The position numbers and the translations under genes are program-made. 10,672 nt of DNA from Planctomycetota bacterium (lineage in GTDB: Bacteria; Planctomycetota; Phycisphaerae; WQYP01): assembly GCA_021780285.1 (NCBI GenBank), contig JAJXZA010000365.1, positions 1-10,672 on the forward strand, written 5' to 3'. Shown in pieces: positions 1-6,705 of this stretch (position 1 is the first letter of the stretch; each line of letters opens with the position of its first letter). The notes below the pieces were generated by a model, which searched no databases, was not told where the DNA came from, and saw only the letters and a program-made list of their open reading frames with translations.

Positions 1-988
1 TGTAACCATCACTAAATCGCTGATGCAGAAATGGATCGTGCGAACACAGCGTCAGCAGAATAATACCGCACGCTCCAGATAACGCCGCCCCCATTATCGG
101 AAGAAAGAATGCGGGTACTTTTTTGGAAATCCGCTGCGAGAGCAATTCAATTGCCCCCATACATCGCGTAAAAAAAACCGCCAGAAGACCGCAAAATAGC
201 CCCAGAACAAGATAATATGGCAATTCGTGAAAGGTAAACACCAGATTGCTGCCCTGAACCGGCATCTGAAACAAGCCCGTGGTCGTTTTTGAGCCTACAA
301 TCGCCTCGTACATGGTAGTGGCTGCAACTGAACTTATTACGACCGGAGTAAGCGTAGAAACCGAAAAATCGCGAAGCAGGACTTCCACTGCAAAGAGCAC
401 ACCTGCAATGGGTGCACCAAATACCGCGCTGATGCCTCCGGCGGCGCCACAACCAATCAGTACCGGCATGTTGCGCCGCGAAATGCCGACCATAGCCGCG
501 ACCGTCGAGCCGATGGACGATCCAATAACCGCAATGGGGGCCTCCGGCCCTGCAGAGCCGCCGGAGCCAATGGTTAACGCACTGCCTATCATTGTTTCAA
601 GGCCAAGGGCAAATCGCAATCGCCCTGACTCTCGCGTGAGCGAGTAGAGCACCCCCGCCAGCCCATCGAGCCGTGCATCACGCTTGGGCCAAAGTCGTCG
701 CCACAACACAAGCATAACCGCCCCGCCGGCGGGAATCAGCGGGAGTAGAACCCAAAATGCTGGCCGCGATGTTGCATGCGACACCAAAGCCAACGGGCGC
801 ATGTAGTTGCGCTCCACAAAATTTGTACACACCTTGAACAGCCAGGTTGCACCACCGCTAAGCACCCCCACCAAAAAACTCGGCATCACAAGCAACGTTT
901 GCTCACGAACACCCCAGCGAGTCAATCGTTGCAACAATCGTAATCGAAATTGAAGAAGCCAGCCCTTAGCGGCCTTTGTTATGTTCAT
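1..988 (-). CDS. ClC-family chloride channel/transporter, C-terminus cut by window edge
   Basis: The protein moves chloride, or exchanges Cl-/H+, across the inner membrane. Only the first 329 residues are in the window; the frame is open to the left edge. The strongest evidence is the helix E/F region GSGGSAGPEAP (141-151), which contains the GxExP anion-selectivity motif with the gating glutamate at E149. A second family signature follows, GAPIAGVLFAVEVLL (191-205). Several hydrophobic helices are visible, including about 33-51, 78-96 and 173-200. The start is the ATG at 986-988, preceded by an AGAAAGG ribosome site (998-1004) with 9-base spacing. Residue V203 sits where H+-coupled exchangers such as E. 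coli ClcA have the proton glutamate. The usual helix D GSGIP motif is not recognisable near residues 103-113 (sequence RDARLDGLAGV). The family call is firm. Channel versus exchanger is open, and any C-terminal CBS domains would lie outside the window. Confidence 0.93.
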   Translation of the reverse strand, partial: MNITKAAKGWLLQFRLRLLQRLTRWGVREQTLLVMPSFLVGVLSGGATWLFKVCTNFVERNYMRPLALVSHATSRPAFWVLLPLIPAGGAVMLVLWRRLWPKRDARLDGLAGVLYSLTRESGRLRFALGLETMIGSALTIGSGGSAGPEAPIAVIGSSIGSTVAAMVGISRRNMPVLIGCGAAGGISAVFGAPIAGVLFAVEVLLRDFSVSTLTPVVISSVAATTMYEAIVGSKTTTGLFQMPVQGSNLVFTFHELPYYLVLGLFCGLLAVFFTRCMGAIELLSQRISKKVPAFFLPIMGAALSGACGIILLTLCSHDPFLHQRFSDGY

Positions 989-1215
989 GGCAGTAAGCCT
1001 TTCTACTCCGCGAACCAGTCAATCGCCGCCAGCTGCAATGCCTTAGGCCTACAACGCATTATTCCATCGCTATACTACCCGGCAATTATCCGAGACAAGC
1101 CCCCTGTTTTCTACCAAGCGGCTCCTAGGACTTTCCCCGATGTTAGCATGCGACCAATTGTTTATCATAGGAATGTAAGAACCGGGAGGTTCAGACCGTA
1201 ATAGGAGATAGTGGT
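989..1215. promoter_or_regulatory. Divergent intergenic region between the ClC gene and the acyl-CoA synthetase/GNAT gene
   Basis: This gap of 227 bases must hold the 5' signals of two divergent genes. For the minus-strand ClC gene the best promoter candidate is TTGCCG (1080-1085) - 16 bases - AATAAT (1058-1063). It would give a leader of about 60 bases. For the plus-strand gene there is a TATACT at 1071-1076, but no good -35 at the proper distance (CCTACA at 1048-1053). The ribosome site for the plus gene is AGGAG at 1203-1207. Small palindromes (TAGGCCTA at 1043-1050, CCTAGG) are too short to interpret. I see no convincing coding sequence or RNA gene here. The promoter assignments are inference from hexamer matches only. 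Confidence 0.35.
1203..1207 (+). promoter_or_regulatory. Ribosome binding site of the synthetase/GNAT gene
   Basis: AGGAG lies 8 bases before the ATG at 1216. It fixes the start, and no other in-frame start nearby has a comparable site. Confidence 0.8.
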
Positions 1216-3960
1216 ATGACAAGCAGTCCTTCCATAAACATCGCACTTGATCCAGCGCGGGCCATCTGGCGACGCCAGCGCCATGCACTGGATGCGTTTT
1301 TTACACCCAAAAATGTCGCCGTCATTGGGGCTACTGAAAAGCCCGGCAGCGTTGGGCAAGCAGTGGTTAGGAACCTTATTGCAAGCCCATTTGGCGGCGC
1401 AGTGCTGCCGGTAAACCCGAAGCGTCCCAGCGTGCTCGGCATTCGTGCCTACCCAAACGTGGCGGAATTGCCTATACAGGCGGATCTGGCTGTCATTACT
1501 ACCCCAGCGGCAACCGTGCCCAAGCTTATAGCCGAATGTGGCGCTGCGGGCATTGGATGCGTCATCGTTATATCCGCCGGTTTTAAAGAAGCCGGGCCGG
1601 ACGGCGTAGCCTTGGCTGAAAAGGCCTTGGCTGCGGCGCGCGAACACTCCATCCGTCTCATCGGGCCTAACTGTCTGGGGCTGATGTGTCCGCCCTCGGG
1701 AATTAACGCCTCCTTCGCCCATGCCATGGCACGTCCAGGCTCCGTTGCGTTTATCAGCCAAAGCGGCGCCTTATGCACGGCCGTGCTCGACTGGAGTTTA
1801 CGCGAAAGCGTAGGCTTCAGTGCGTTTATCTCAATAGGCTCGATGCTGGATGTCGGCTTTGGCGACTTATTGGATTATTTTGGCGACGATCCGCAAACAC
1901 GCAGTATTGTCATGTATATTGAAAGCATTGGCGACGCGCGTGCGTTTCTATCGGCGGCGAGGGAAGTCGCTCTCTCCAAACCCATCATCGTAATTAAGGC
2001 AGGCCGCACCGATGCGGCCGCTAAAGCCGCTGTCTCCCACACCGGGTCGCTTGCCGGCAGCGACGATGCCATAGAGGCAGCCTTCAGGCGCGTAGGGGTG
2101 CTGCGAGTGGATTCAATCGAAGACCTGTTTTCGATGGCAGAGGTCTTGGGAAAGCAGCCACGACCGTCCGGACGCAAACTTACAATCGTCACGAATGCAG
2201 GTGGGCCTGGCGTGCTCGCAACTGATGCACTCATTTCTGGAGGTGGCGAGCTTACTGCCCTAAGCCCTGACGCGATCGCTAAACTAAACGAGACGCTTCC
2301 ACCGCAATGGAGTCACGCCAATCCCATTGATGTGCTTGGCGACGCCGACGCTCAGCGGTATGCGGCCGCAACCCAGTTGGCTATTGAAGATACCGAATCC
2401 AATGGCGTGCTGGTTGTGCTTACGCCGCAGGCCATGACCGACGCAACCGCTACAGCCGATCTTATCTGTAAACTGGCCACCGGCGCCCAAAAGCCCATTC
2501 TTGCCAGTTGGATGGGAGGCGACGAAGTGGCTGCGGGGGCGGCACGGCTCAACGCCGCTGGTATCCCAGTCTTTGAATACCCTGATTTGGCGGCGCGAAC
2601 ATTCAATTTCATGTGGCGTTGGAGCTACGCCCTTCGTGGAATCTATGAAACTCCAACAACCGTTTCGGAACAATTGCCTCAATGCAGCGCCACAGCCGCG
2701 GAAATTATCACCGCGGTGCGACGCGATGGGCGCACCATCCTGACGGAGCCGGAGGCCAAACAACTCCTGGCAGCATATGGCATACCCATTGCACAAACAC
2801 GCACGGCAACAACTGCAGCCGAGGCTATTGAGGCAGCCAAGACTATAGGGTTTCCAGTCGTGCTGAAGTTGCTCAGCCATAAGATCACCCATAAAAGCGA
2901 CGTCGGCGGCGTTCGTTTGAACCTTCAGTCCGAGGCGCATGTTGCCGAGGCATTTGACGCAATCAAGCAAGCCGCCCATAGGCATGGCGGTTCAGACGCT
3001 TTTGAAGGCGTAACGGTTCAGCCGATGATTCGCACGGATGGCTACGAACTGCTGCTTGGCAGCACGGTAGATTCGCAGTTGGGGCCGGTGATCGTGTTTG
3101 GTGCCGGCGGGCAGCTTGTGGAAATCATTCGAGATCGTTCACTTGCATTGCCGCCGCTTAACAGCACGCTCGCCCGCCGCATGATGGAACAGACCCGAAT
3201 TTTTAAGGCCTTACATGGTGTACGCGGCAGGCCGCCGGCAAATATGGCCTTGCTTGAAGATGCCATTGTGCAGTTCAGCCGACTCGTCATCGAACAGCCC
3301 GAAATTCGTGAGGTGGACATCAATCCACTGCTGGCGTCGGATCGCGCCGCCATTGCCCTCGACGCCCGCGTTGTGCTTCACGATGCCGCCGCAGTAGCGG
3401 CAGGGCTTCCTCGGCCTGCTATTCGCCCCTATCCCAGTCAGTATGTCAGCAGCATCAGCAATCGCCATGGACTGAAAATGACGGTTCGCCCCATTCGGCC
3501 GGAAGACGAACCCCTTCTGGTGAAATTTCACCGCCACTTGTCCGACCAGACAGTACACCAACGGTATCTCGGCATGCTGAACTATGATGCCCGCGTCGTA
3601 CATGAGCGACTTTTGCGGCAGTGCTTTAATGATTACGACCGCGAGATCGCGCTGGTCGTCGAGCTTATACAGCCAACCACCAATCGCCCCGCCATCATCG
3701 GCGTCGGCCGCCTTACGCGGCTTCCGGGGACCCCGCAAGCCCGCTTTTCGATGGTGGTGGCGGATGAGTATCAGTTTCAAGGCATCGGCAGCCAACTGCT
3801 GGAAAAACTCATCGCTGTCGCCCGTGGAGAAAAGATCAGTGTTTTGACCGCGGAGATGCTGGCCTCCAATTTTGACATGCAGGACCTATGCAGACGCGGC
3901 GGTTTTACCATCAATACCAAGCCCGGTGATGAATTGGCTTACGCAGAACTCAGATTGTAA
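1216..3960 (+). CDS. ADP-forming acetate/acyl-CoA synthetase fused to GNAT acetyltransferase (Pat/PatZ architecture)
   Basis: This 914-residue cytoplasmic protein has an ADP-forming acyl-CoA synthetase body and a C-terminal GNAT domain, the layout of E. coli PatZ and Salmonella Pat (about 886 residues), which acetylate lysines of acetyl-CoA synthetase. Domains in order: CoA-binding Rossmann fold (about 24-120, VAVIGATEKPGSVG at 34-47); succinyl-CoA-ligase-like domain (about 160-300, ISQSGAL at 180-186) with SHTGSLAG carrying H275; a second ligase domain (NAGGPG at 327-332); ATP-grasp (about 500-725, K551, HKSDVGGV at 559-566, DINPLL at 701-706); GNAT (about 752-914) with acetyl-CoA loop Q853-F-Q-G-I-G858. 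The start is the ATG 8 bases after AGGAG. H275 is the position of the phosphorylated histidine in working ADP-forming synthetases, so this half may be active. In the GNAT domain an Arg (R843) occupies the place where I recall PatZ having its catalytic Glu. The protein could therefore be mainly a synthetase, mainly an acetyltransferase, or both. Confidence 0.92.
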   Translation: MTSSPSINIALDPARAIWRRQRHALDAFFTPKNVAVIGATEKPGSVGQAVVRNLIASPFGGAVLPVNPKRPSVLGIRAYPNVAELPIQADLAVITTPAATVPKLIAECGAAGIGCVIVISAGFKEAGPDGVALAEKALAAAREHSIRLIGPNCLGLMCPPSGINASFAHAMARPGSVAFISQSGALCTAVLDWSLRESVGFSAFISIGSMLDVGFGDLLDYFGDDPQTRSIVMYIESIGDARAFLSAAREVALSKPIIVIKAGRTDAAAKAAVSHTGSLAGSDDAIEAAFRRVGVLRVDSIEDLFSMAEVLGKQPRPSGRKLTIVTNAGGPGVLATDALISGGGELTALSPDAIAKLNETLPPQWSHANPIDVLGDADAQRYAAATQLAIEDTESNGVLVVLTPQAMTDATATADLICKLATGAQKPILASWMGGDEVAAGAARLNAAGIPVFEYPDLAARTFNFMWRWSYALRGIYETPTTVSEQLPQCSATAAEIITAVRRDGRTILTEPEAKQLLAAYGIPIAQTRTATTAAEAIEAAKTIGFPVVLKLLSHKITHKSDVGGVRLNLQSEAHVAEAFDAIKQAAHRHGGSDAFEGVTVQPMIRTDGYELLLGSTVDSQLGPVIVFGAGGQLVEIIRDRSLALPPLNSTLARRMMEQTRIFKALHGVRGRPPANMALLEDAIVQFSRLVIEQPEIREVDINPLLASDRAAIALDARVVLHDAAAVAAGLPRPAIRPYPSQYVSSISNRHGLKMTVRPIRPEDEPLLVKFHRHLSDQTVHQRYLGMLNYDARVVHERLLRQCFNDYDREIALVVELIQPTTNRPAIIGVGRLTRLPGTPQARFSMVVADEYQFQGIGSQLLEKLIAVARGEKISVLTAEMLASNFDMQDLCRRGGFTINTKPGDELAYAELRL

Positions 3961-3993
3961 TAATGTAGAGCCAAACGGCCCGGCCGAAGGCGA

Positions 3994-4842
3994 CTATTGA
4001 AGCGTACCGATGAGTTGAATTGAGCCGGTGGGCACAGCTACGCCACCGGCAGGTTCATCCGTCACAGCCACCGCACTGACCTGATCCATATTTTGCCCAA
4101 CCGCCGCAGTTAACATGCCATCGCCGCTGGCGTCAACATTAAATGTTCCTGCCGCCTTCTTCGTATGGTCTTTTGTTATAAACCAAAGCTCGTAGGTTTT
4201 TGTCGGTGGGAGCGGCTTAAGCCCCATGGCGCAAAATTGCCACATATGCGTTTTGGCATTGTAGAATATTCGTCCAACTGCATGCTTGTCCACGGGCTTG
4301 CCTGCAAGTGCCACAACCTGCAACTGTTTGGCCATAAACATTTTACGGGTCATTTCAGATTGCTTAATCTGCAGTTGCAAAAGAGCTGTCGTTTGAACTG
4401 CCGCTTGATACTTTGCGGTTAACGAATTAACGTTGCTTTTAACAGCGTCGAGGCGATCTTGCATTGCCGCGAGTTGCTGATTCTTCTGCGTGATCAACAA
4501 ATGCCAGTAGCTGCTTACGGCTATCAAAGTCGCGGCCAATACTATTGCTGCGGCCAAACCGCTCATCGCATACCAACGCCGCAACAGCCCCGGTGTTCGA
4601 GGCTCAACGCTGTCTTTATGCCTTGCAATGCGGGCCATCAACGAAGCATGTACGTCAGGATTCGGCTGTGCCGGGGGCAGCATGAGGGCCAGGGTCGCCC
4701 CTACCGTGGTAAACTCCGTAAGCATCGCATTGCAGCCCGGACAGCCTGTGGCAAGGTGCGATTGCAATTGCCGCGCCTCGTTATCGGACAACCCGCCGAC
4801 AACGTATAACGGTATTAACTCGCTTGCTTGCTGACACATCAC
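3994..4842 (-). CDS. RskA-like membrane anti-sigma factor
   Basis: This is the predicted anti-sigma partner of the ECF sigma factor encoded 21 bases upstream. It would hold the sigma factor at the inner membrane until an envelope signal releases it. Numbering from the GTG at 4842 (282 residues), the N-terminal cytoplasmic part has a zinc-binding anti-sigma signature, H29-x4-C34-x2-C37 plus C3. One transmembrane helix follows at about 93-115. Then comes a periplasmic coiled coil (about 118-165, rich in Q, A and L) and a C-terminal RskA-type domain (about 168-282, with YELWFITKD and GTFNVDASGDG). The start is either this GTG or the ATG directly after it (4839). GAGG at 8 bases favours the GTG slightly. 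The gene ends 33 bases from the convergent synthetase/GNAT gene, and I find no strong terminator between them. The sigma/anti-sigma role rests on domain content and gene order. The signal sensed cannot be read from sequence. Confidence 0.88.
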   Translation of the reverse strand: MMCQQASELIPLYVVGGLSDNEARQLQSHLATGCPGCNAMLTEFTTVGATLALMLPPAQPNPDVHASLMARIARHKDSVEPRTPGLLRRWYAMSGLAAAIVLAATLIAVSSYWHLLITQKNQQLAAMQDRLDAVKSNVNSLTAKYQAAVQTTALLQLQIKQSEMTRKMFMAKQLQVVALAGKPVDKHAVGRIFYNAKTHMWQFCAMGLKPLPPTKTYELWFITKDHTKKAAGTFNVDASGDGMLTAAVGQNMDQVSAVAVTDEPAGGVAVPTGSIQLIGTLQ

Positions 4843-4863
4843 AATAAGGGCCTCAACACTACA

Positions 4864-5472
4864 TTATCCTTTACGCAGAATATCCCTCAGATGGATTAAG
4901 CCCAGCCGAATATGGCTTTTTACCGTGCCCAAAGGTAGCTGTGCTTTTGCTGCTATTTCGCTATGGCTTAGGCCATCAAAATACGCCATCTCAAGCGTTT
5001 TTCTCTGCGGGCTGGGAAGCGATTCCATGGCTGTTCGAATCAGCTCGCCTTGCTCTGCAAACTCAACCGCTTGACCGGGGCTATCCGCCGCCTGGTTGGC
5101 CCGCACATTTAAATTTGCTAACTCCCCAACGTCCACCTGATGCAAGCTGCCTGTTTTGGAACTGCGTTTTCGATCAATTGCGCGGCTACGGGCCAGCGTA
5201 ATAAGATAGGTAACTGGGGCGCCGCGCGACGCCTCATAGCGCGATGCGCGACGCCATAATTCCCAAAATACGTCAAGTAATACTTCTTCAGCGTCGGTGC
5301 GATTATTTACGATGCGCTGACACACAGCCAGCAACAAACCCGAATATTTTTTATAGAGCCGATCCATCGCAGCCGGATCGCCGGCGGCAATTGCCTCCAT
5401 AAGCACATAGTCATCGGCCGATTGCGACTGGACAGACAAACCGTTCACACCCCAACTAAAGCACTGCCGCAT
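4864..5472 (-). CDS. ECF (SigK-like) RNA polymerase sigma factor
   Basis: This extracytoplasmic-function sigma-70 factor directs RNA polymerase to a regulon that probably includes its own operon. Its two expected domains are present. Sigma-2 (about 35-103) carries the DAEEVLLDVFWELWR core that contacts polymerase and the -10 element. Sigma-4 (about 145-198) ends in a helix-turn-helix (LSHSEIAAKAQLPLGTVKSHI) that reads the -35 element. At 202 residues it is a normal ECF length. The sequence around ASRGAPVTYLITLARSRAIDRKR resembles SigK-type factors that pair with RskA anti-sigma factors, matching the next gene. The start is uncertain: the ATG at 5472 lacks a good ribosome site, and a GTG at residue 9 or TTG at residue 12 preceded by GGGG is possible. 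A candidate housekeeping promoter lies just upstream at 5497-5524. Confidence 0.93.
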   Translation of the reverse strand: MRQCFSWGVNGLSVQSQSADDYVLMEAIAAGDPAAMDRLYKKYSGLLLAVCQRIVNNRTDAEEVLLDVFWELWRRASRYEASRGAPVTYLITLARSRAIDRKRSSKTGSLHQVDVGELANLNVRANQAADSPGQAVEFAEQGELIRTAMESLPSPQRKTLEMAYFDGLSHSEIAAKAQLPLGTVKSHIRLGLIHLRDILRKG

Positions 5473-5496
5473 TTCAAGCGGTCAAGGATTGCCTGT

Positions 5497-5524
5497 ATGC
5501 TACCTGAAACGGCGAATCGCTCAA
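5497..5524 (-). promoter_or_regulatory. Candidate sigma-70-type promoter for the sigma/anti-sigma operon
   Basis: On the minus strand, TTGAGC (5519-5524) and TAGCAT (5497-5502) are separated by 16 bases, each matching 4 of 6 consensus positions. It would start transcription about 18 bases before the ATG at 5472. The site lies in the 57-base gap after the Nudix gene. Read-through from that gene is equally possible, and the match is modest. Confidence 0.28.
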
Positions 5525-5529
5525 GTGAT

Positions 5530-6042
5530 TCACGTCCGCGGGTTTGACGTTGCCACCGCCAAATGTTGCGTGATAGCCGCGTCGGCAAGCAAAAGTATCC
5601 GCCGGGCGGATTCAAACGTCAGCCGCGCCAAAGCATCCTGCAGATTCAACCAGGCGTACCCACTATGTTCGTGCGAAAGCGTAACATCTTCAATCATTGT
5701 TTGAGCACAAAAATAGCTTACACGTTTGCGAACGCGCCCCTTGCTGCCAGATTGAAATTCATACTCCATGCACCGCTCAAAAGTACTGATGCGGTCCAGT
5801 TGCCTGATGCCGGTTTCTTCCTTTAATTCGCGCACTGCCGCCTGCCAGGCCGTTTCGCCCTGCTCAAGATGCCCCTTGGGGTAGTCCCAATGACGGCCAT
5901 AATCCAGCAGCAGATACAATCTTTGCCCCCTTACTACTCTAAAAACAATAAAACCCGCGGACTGCTCACGCGTAACGAATCGTTCCCGATTCTGATAGCG
6001 TTTACTCGCCTTACCTGCGATTGAAGCGTCTTTGTCGGTCAC
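5530..6042 (-). CDS. Nudix hydrolase, Ap4A-hydrolase-like
   Basis: Nudix enzymes cleave nucleoside diphosphates linked to another moiety, using Mg2+. A perfect Nudix box is present: G57-x5-E63-x7-R71-E72-L-x-E75-E76-x-G78-I79. The flanking pattern SAGFIVFR (28-35) and LLLDYGRHWDYPKGHLEQGE (45-63, in part) is typical of asymmetric bis(5'-nucleosyl)-tetraphosphatases, which split the alarmone Ap4A into ATP and AMP. That specificity is inferred. Members of this subfamily also act on capped RNA ends. The length of 170 residues is normal, with a charged N-terminal tail of about 25 residues before the first strand. The start is a GTG whose bases overlap the stop of the upstream DinB-like gene (GTGA, 6039-6042), so translation is probably coupled. 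No other in-frame start lies near. Confidence 0.9.
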   Translation of the reverse strand: MTDKDASIAGKASKRYQNRERFVTREQSAGFIVFRVVRGQRLYLLLDYGRHWDYPKGHLEQGETAWQAAVRELKEETGIRQLDRISTFERCMEYEFQSGSKGRVRKRVSYFCAQTMIEDVTLSHEHSGYAWLNLQDALARLTFESARRILLLADAAITQHLAVATSNPRT

Positions 6043-6602
6043 CCGCGCTTCCCCAGTAAACGCTTTTTATGATTCAAAAACACCATGTGATGGTCCAAAT
6101 GCGCTATCGCCATGGACAGCAATTCTCTAAGAGAAATGCGCCCGCGCTCATTATGCATGCCCGTGCGTTGAAAATGTTCGTCCGAAAGCCGCTTTAAAAT
6201 CTCGGCCATGAGACGGCGATTGCGCATAAATAAATCGGCCGCCGCCTGTGGGTCCAACATCTGATAAAAGAGATTTCGCGCGAAGAGAGATTCATTAAAG
6301 CCGATCAGCGTCGGTTCAGATTCCGCGATCACCCGCTTCATACGATCGGCTAAAATTAGATCGCTGTCCATTAGATGTAGAACAATTTCCGCAATGGTCC
6401 ATCCCCCACATGTGGGTTTGGCTCGCATCTGTGACAGGGTCAGATTGCTTATGGCTTTCTTAGGCGTATTGCCGCCCCGAATATATTCCAGAATCATCGC
6501 TTCCGTCGTGTCGGTAAAGCTGGATTTACCGACACGACCACGCGCGACATTAGAACGATGTTGACGGATCTTCTTCAAGGCCGATACTGCTTTTCCAGCC
6601 AT
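6039..6602 (-). CDS. DinB/YfiT-like four-helix-bundle protein, putative metal-dependent enzyme
   Basis: The protein resembles the DinB_2/YfiT-like superfamily: a bundle of four helices holding a divalent metal through three histidines. The candidate ligands are H76 in GGWTIAEIVLHLMDSD and the pair H168 and H172 in AHLDHH. Family members include thiol-dependent S-transferases and hydrolases, but most have no known substrate, and none can be assigned here. Of its 187 residues, the first 35 or so form a Lys/Arg/Ser-rich extension (MAGKAVSALKKIRQHRSN...) not part of the fold. The DNA for residues 22-33 of this extension forms a perfect 14-base-pair inverted repeat. The start at 6602 is supported by AGGAG 7 bases upstream; the next Met (36) has no usable ribosome site. 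The downstream Nudix gene overlaps by 4 bases, and a 13-base palindrome sits just ahead of the ribosome site. Confidence 0.8.
   Translation of the reverse strand: MAGKAVSALKKIRQHRSNVARGRVGKSSFTDTTEAMILEYIRGGNTPKKAISNLTLSQMRAKPTCGGWTIAEIVLHLMDSDLILADRMKRVIAESEPTLIGFNESLFARNLFYQMLDPQAAADLFMRNRRLMAEILKRLSDEHFQRTGMHNERGRISLRELLSMAIAHLDHHMVFLNHKKRLLGKRG
6505..6538. repeat. Perfect 14-bp inverted repeat (6-base loop) inside the DinB-like gene
   Basis: The left arm GTCGTGTCGGTAAA (6505-6518) and right arm TTTACCGACACGAC (6525-6538) are exact reverse complements around GCTGGA. The pair encodes residues about 22-33 of the DinB-like protein, within its basic N-terminal extension. As RNA it would form a very stable stem about 64 bases after the start codon. 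I find no further copy of the arm in this window. A perfect pair of this length is not expected by chance in 10 kb. Its role is unknown. Confidence 0.9.
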
Positions 6603-6615
6603 AGCAATGCTCCTT

Positions 6616-6628
6616 ACTGTCTGACAGT
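6616..6628. promoter_or_regulatory. 13-base palindrome and -10-like element ahead of the DinB-Nudix operon
   Basis: ACTGTC-T-GACAGT is a perfect 6+1+6 palindrome, one base upstream of the AGGAG ribosome site (6610-6614) of the DinB-like gene. On the minus strand a TATACT -10-like hexamer (6626-6631) overlaps its outer arm. At the proper distance the -35 is poor (TACCAG at 6649-6654). The arrangement fits a repressor operator covering the promoter, but the protein that would bind is unknown. Confidence 0.4.
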
Positions 6629-6705
6629 ATACCGAAGCATGTACTGCACTGGTAGCCAGTTTTCTGCCAAAAGCATCGTCCCATCGCTTCAGCGGCGCTG
6701 CGGCA

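Noticed and set aside
950..1201. Open frame of 83 codons on the plus strand across the divergent intergenic region.
   Set aside because: It begins inside the ClC gene on the opposite strand, has no ribosome site, and its translation is low-complexity and unlike any family I know.
2284..2985. Long minus-strand open frame (233 codons) inside the synthetase/GNAT gene, plus similar ones at 1165-1761 and 3211-3795.
   Set aside because: They lie antisense to a gene with clear domain motifs throughout. Their translations are Cys/His/Arg-rich shadows without domains.
3961..3993. Possible bidirectional terminator between the convergent synthetase/GNAT and anti-sigma genes.
   Set aside because: Only short GC-rich symmetry (CGGCCCGGCCG, GCCGAAGGC) is present, with no stem above about 4 bp and no T-run on either strand.
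6690..6700. Small hairpin CAGC-GGC-GCTG after the GH3 stop codon as a terminator.
   Set aside because: The stem is only 4 bp and no U-run follows on the minus strand.
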